A DNA stretch of 14,202 nucleotides from Thiobacillus sp. (GTDB taxonomy: Bacteria; Pseudomonadota; Gammaproteobacteria; Burkholderiales; Thiobacillaceae), in the NCBI GenBank assembly GCA_018780025.1, contig JADMKH010000076.1, positions 665-14,866 on the forward strand. Reading direction: 5' to 3'. Below the pieces are notes generated by a model that saw only the letters and a program-made list of their open reading frames with translations, ran no database searches and was not told the DNA's origin. Below, piece after piece: positions 12,931 to 14,202 of this stretch. The position numbers and the translations under genes are program-made. The stretch's first letter is position 1. The number at the start of each line of letters is the position of its first letter.

Positions 12931-14142
12931 ATGCTGGATCAATTGCTGGTTCATCGGGTGCGTCGGCGGTTGGAGTCTTCCGGCCTGCCTCTGGCAGTTG
13001 AATTATGGAACGGACAGCACATGGGCCAGGACGCACTGGCCGCCGTACGCATACGTCTGAATCGCCTGGCCAGCCTCAAGGTGCTGGCGCGCCCCAACCT
13101 GGGCGCGTTGGCGCGCGCTTATGTTGAAGGGGCACTGGACCTGGAGGGCAATGCCCGTGACATTCTGGCGCTGGGCGAGCGACTGTGCAATGCAGGCGGC
13201 CTGACGCCCAAGACCGGTTCTGAAAGCTGGAAATGGTGGCGTCATACCCGTACCCGTGATCGCCAGAACATTCAGTATCACTACGATGTTTCCAACGATT
13301 TTTATGGCCTGTGGCTGGATGCGCAGCGGGTTTATTCCTGCGCCTATTTCAAGACCCCGGACCTGAGCCTCGACGCCGCGCAGAAGGCCAAGCTCGATCA
13401 CATTTGCCGCAAACTCAATCTGCAGCCGGGCGAACGCTTTCTCGACATCGGCTGCGGGTGGGGCGGACTCATTCTGCATGCGGCGCAGCATTATGGTGTG
13501 CAGGCAGTCGGCATTACGCTGTCGGACGATCAACATGCGTATGTGCATCGGCAGATCGAAGCGCTGGGTCTGACCGGGCGGGTAGACGTGCGCACCATGG
13601 ATTATCGTGACATGCAGGAATCCAACGCTTACGACAAAATCGCCAGTGTGGGTATGTTTGAGCACGTAGGCCAGGCTAATCTGGCGGCTTACTTCGACAG
13701 GATCACAACCTTGCTCAAGCCGGGCGGGCTGGTGCTCAACCACGGCATCACCACCGCGGAACCCGATGCAATCGGACTCGGTAGTGGCATTGCCGAATTC
13801 ATCGAAGACTATGTGTTTCCGGGCGGTGAACTGGTGCATGCCTCGGACGTATTGCGTGCGGCTTCCCGCAGCGGCCTCGAATGCCTGGATGAGGAAAACC
13901 TGCGGCCCCATTACGGTAAAACGCTGTGGCATTGGGTCAGCCGACTGGAAGACCATGCCGACGAAGCCCGGCAACTCATAGGCGAACAGAAATATCGCAT
14001 CTGGCGCATCTACATGGCCGGGTCAGCCCATGCCTTCGACCATGGCTGGATGGAACTGTGGCAAGTGCTGGCAGGCAAGGGGGTCGAAGGATCTCAGCCG
14101 AATTATCCGTTCAACCGGGATTCCATGTACCGCAGCAACTAA
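12931..14142 (+). CDS. cfa: Cyclopropane-fatty-acyl-phospholipid synthase
   Basis: Uses S-adenosylmethionine to convert unsaturated acyl chains of membrane phospholipids to cyclopropane chains, hardening the membrane against stress. The 403-residue product is full length. Key features: NIQYHYDVSNDFYGLWLD (about 113-130), RVYSCAYF with the conserved active-site Cys137, SAM-binding LDIGCGWGG (171-179), GITLSDDQ, MFEHVG with Glu244, LNHGIT with His271, IAEFIEDYVFPGGEL and RPHYGKTL with Tyr328. These correspond to the bicarbonate/active-site residues known in E. coli Cfa. The N-terminal lipid-binding region is present. A GGAGG site lies 7 nt before the ATG. It begins 53 nt after the DUF3501 gene and on the same strand, so it may share a transcript. 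Related SAM methyltransferases of the Cfa family with other products are the only alternative. Confidence 0.95.
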   Translation: MLDQLLVHRVRRRLESSGLPLAVELWNGQHMGQDALAAVRIRLNRLASLKVLARPNLGALARAYVEGALDLEGNARDILALGERLCNAGGLTPKTGSESWKWWRHTRTRDRQNIQYHYDVSNDFYGLWLDAQRVYSCAYFKTPDLSLDAAQKAKLDHICRKLNLQPGERFLDIGCGWGGLILHAAQHYGVQAVGITLSDDQHAYVHRQIEALGLTGRVDVRTMDYRDMQESNAYDKIASVGMFEHVGQANLAAYFDRITTLLKPGGLVLNHGITTAEPDAIGLGSGIAEFIEDYVFPGGELVHASDVLRAASRSGLECLDEENLRPHYGKTLWHWVSRLEDHADEARQLIGEQKYRIWRIYMAGSAHAFDHGWMELWQVLAGKGVEGSQPNYPFNRDSMYRSN

Positions 14143-14202
14143 ATCGTCTCATGGCCGACATGGCCTGCGGTCACCTCCTGAACACGATCAAGTCAGTGTT
14201 TG
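14143..14202. other. Downstream edge, unassigned
   Basis: The last 60 nt after cfa are too short to assign. On the + strand a frame is open from ATG 14151 to the edge without a ribosome site. On the - strand a frame from the right edge stops at 14171-14173, which could be the C-terminal end of a convergent gene. No terminator for cfa is visible. Confidence 0.4.

Noticed and set aside
2893..14156. A 14-bp exact repeat (ATCGTCTCATGGCC) at 2893-2906 and 14143-14156.
   Set aside because: A 14-bp match between two sites in a 14-kb window is within chance expectation, and the flanks do not match.
1..14202. CRISPR arrays, tRNA or rRNA genes, insertion sequences, attachment sites.
   Set aside because: I saw no repeat-spacer pattern, cloverleaf, transposase or terminal inverted repeat on reading both strands.

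Overview
This window is high-GC proteobacterial chromosome. Gene content and protein character suggest a betaproteobacterium, possibly a sulfur- or iron-oxidising relative of Nitrosomonadales; that placement is inference. Nearly every base is explained by closely packed protein genes. I see no tRNA, rRNA, CRISPR array, insertion sequence or prophage.

Region 1 (1-2838, + strand) is the distal end of a flagellar export operon. It holds the C-terminal part of fliJ, a 154-residue protein that may be a reduced FliM-like C-ring component, then fliO, fliP, fliQ and fliR. The genes overlap or nearly touch, so translation is probably coupled. No SpoA-type FliM/FliN domain is visible where fliM and fliN are usually found.

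Region 2 (2839-7557, + strand) is housekeeping: dapA (lysine/diaminopimelate synthesis), bamC (outer-membrane assembly lipoprotein), a WalJ/YycJ-type metallo-beta-lactamase-fold hydrolase, an RhlE-type DEAD-box RNA helicase, and a small DUF3301-like membrane protein.

Region 3 (7602-10112, - strand) runs, in transcription order, from a 66-residue hypothetical ORF to msrB (methionine-R-sulfoxide reductase), an FAD/NAD(P)H oxidoreductase of the ferredoxin-reductase superfamily starting 3 nt after msrB, and a secreted metallo-beta-lactamase-fold hydrolase resembling SoxH/quinoprotein-associated hydrolases.

Region 4 (10113-14142, + strand) diverges from region 3. A roughly 310-nt leader carries a strong sigma70-like promoter, a perfect 7-1-7 palindrome, a hairpin and an 11-codon mini-ORF. 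It precedes a rubrerythrin that lacks the usual rubredoxin domain. A clear intrinsic terminator follows, then a two-cluster Fe-S/CCG-domain oxidoreductase (HdrD/GlpC-like), a DUF3501 protein, and a cyclopropane-fatty-acid synthase.

The most interesting unit is rubrerythrin + Fe-S oxidoreductase + DUF3501. The rubrerythrin has no built-in electron-transfer domain, and the adjacent Fe-S protein is a natural candidate to supply electrons. With msrB and the flavin reductase divergently encoded, and cfa downstream, regions 3 and 4 read as a redox/peroxide-stress neighbourhood. This functional reading is inference from context.
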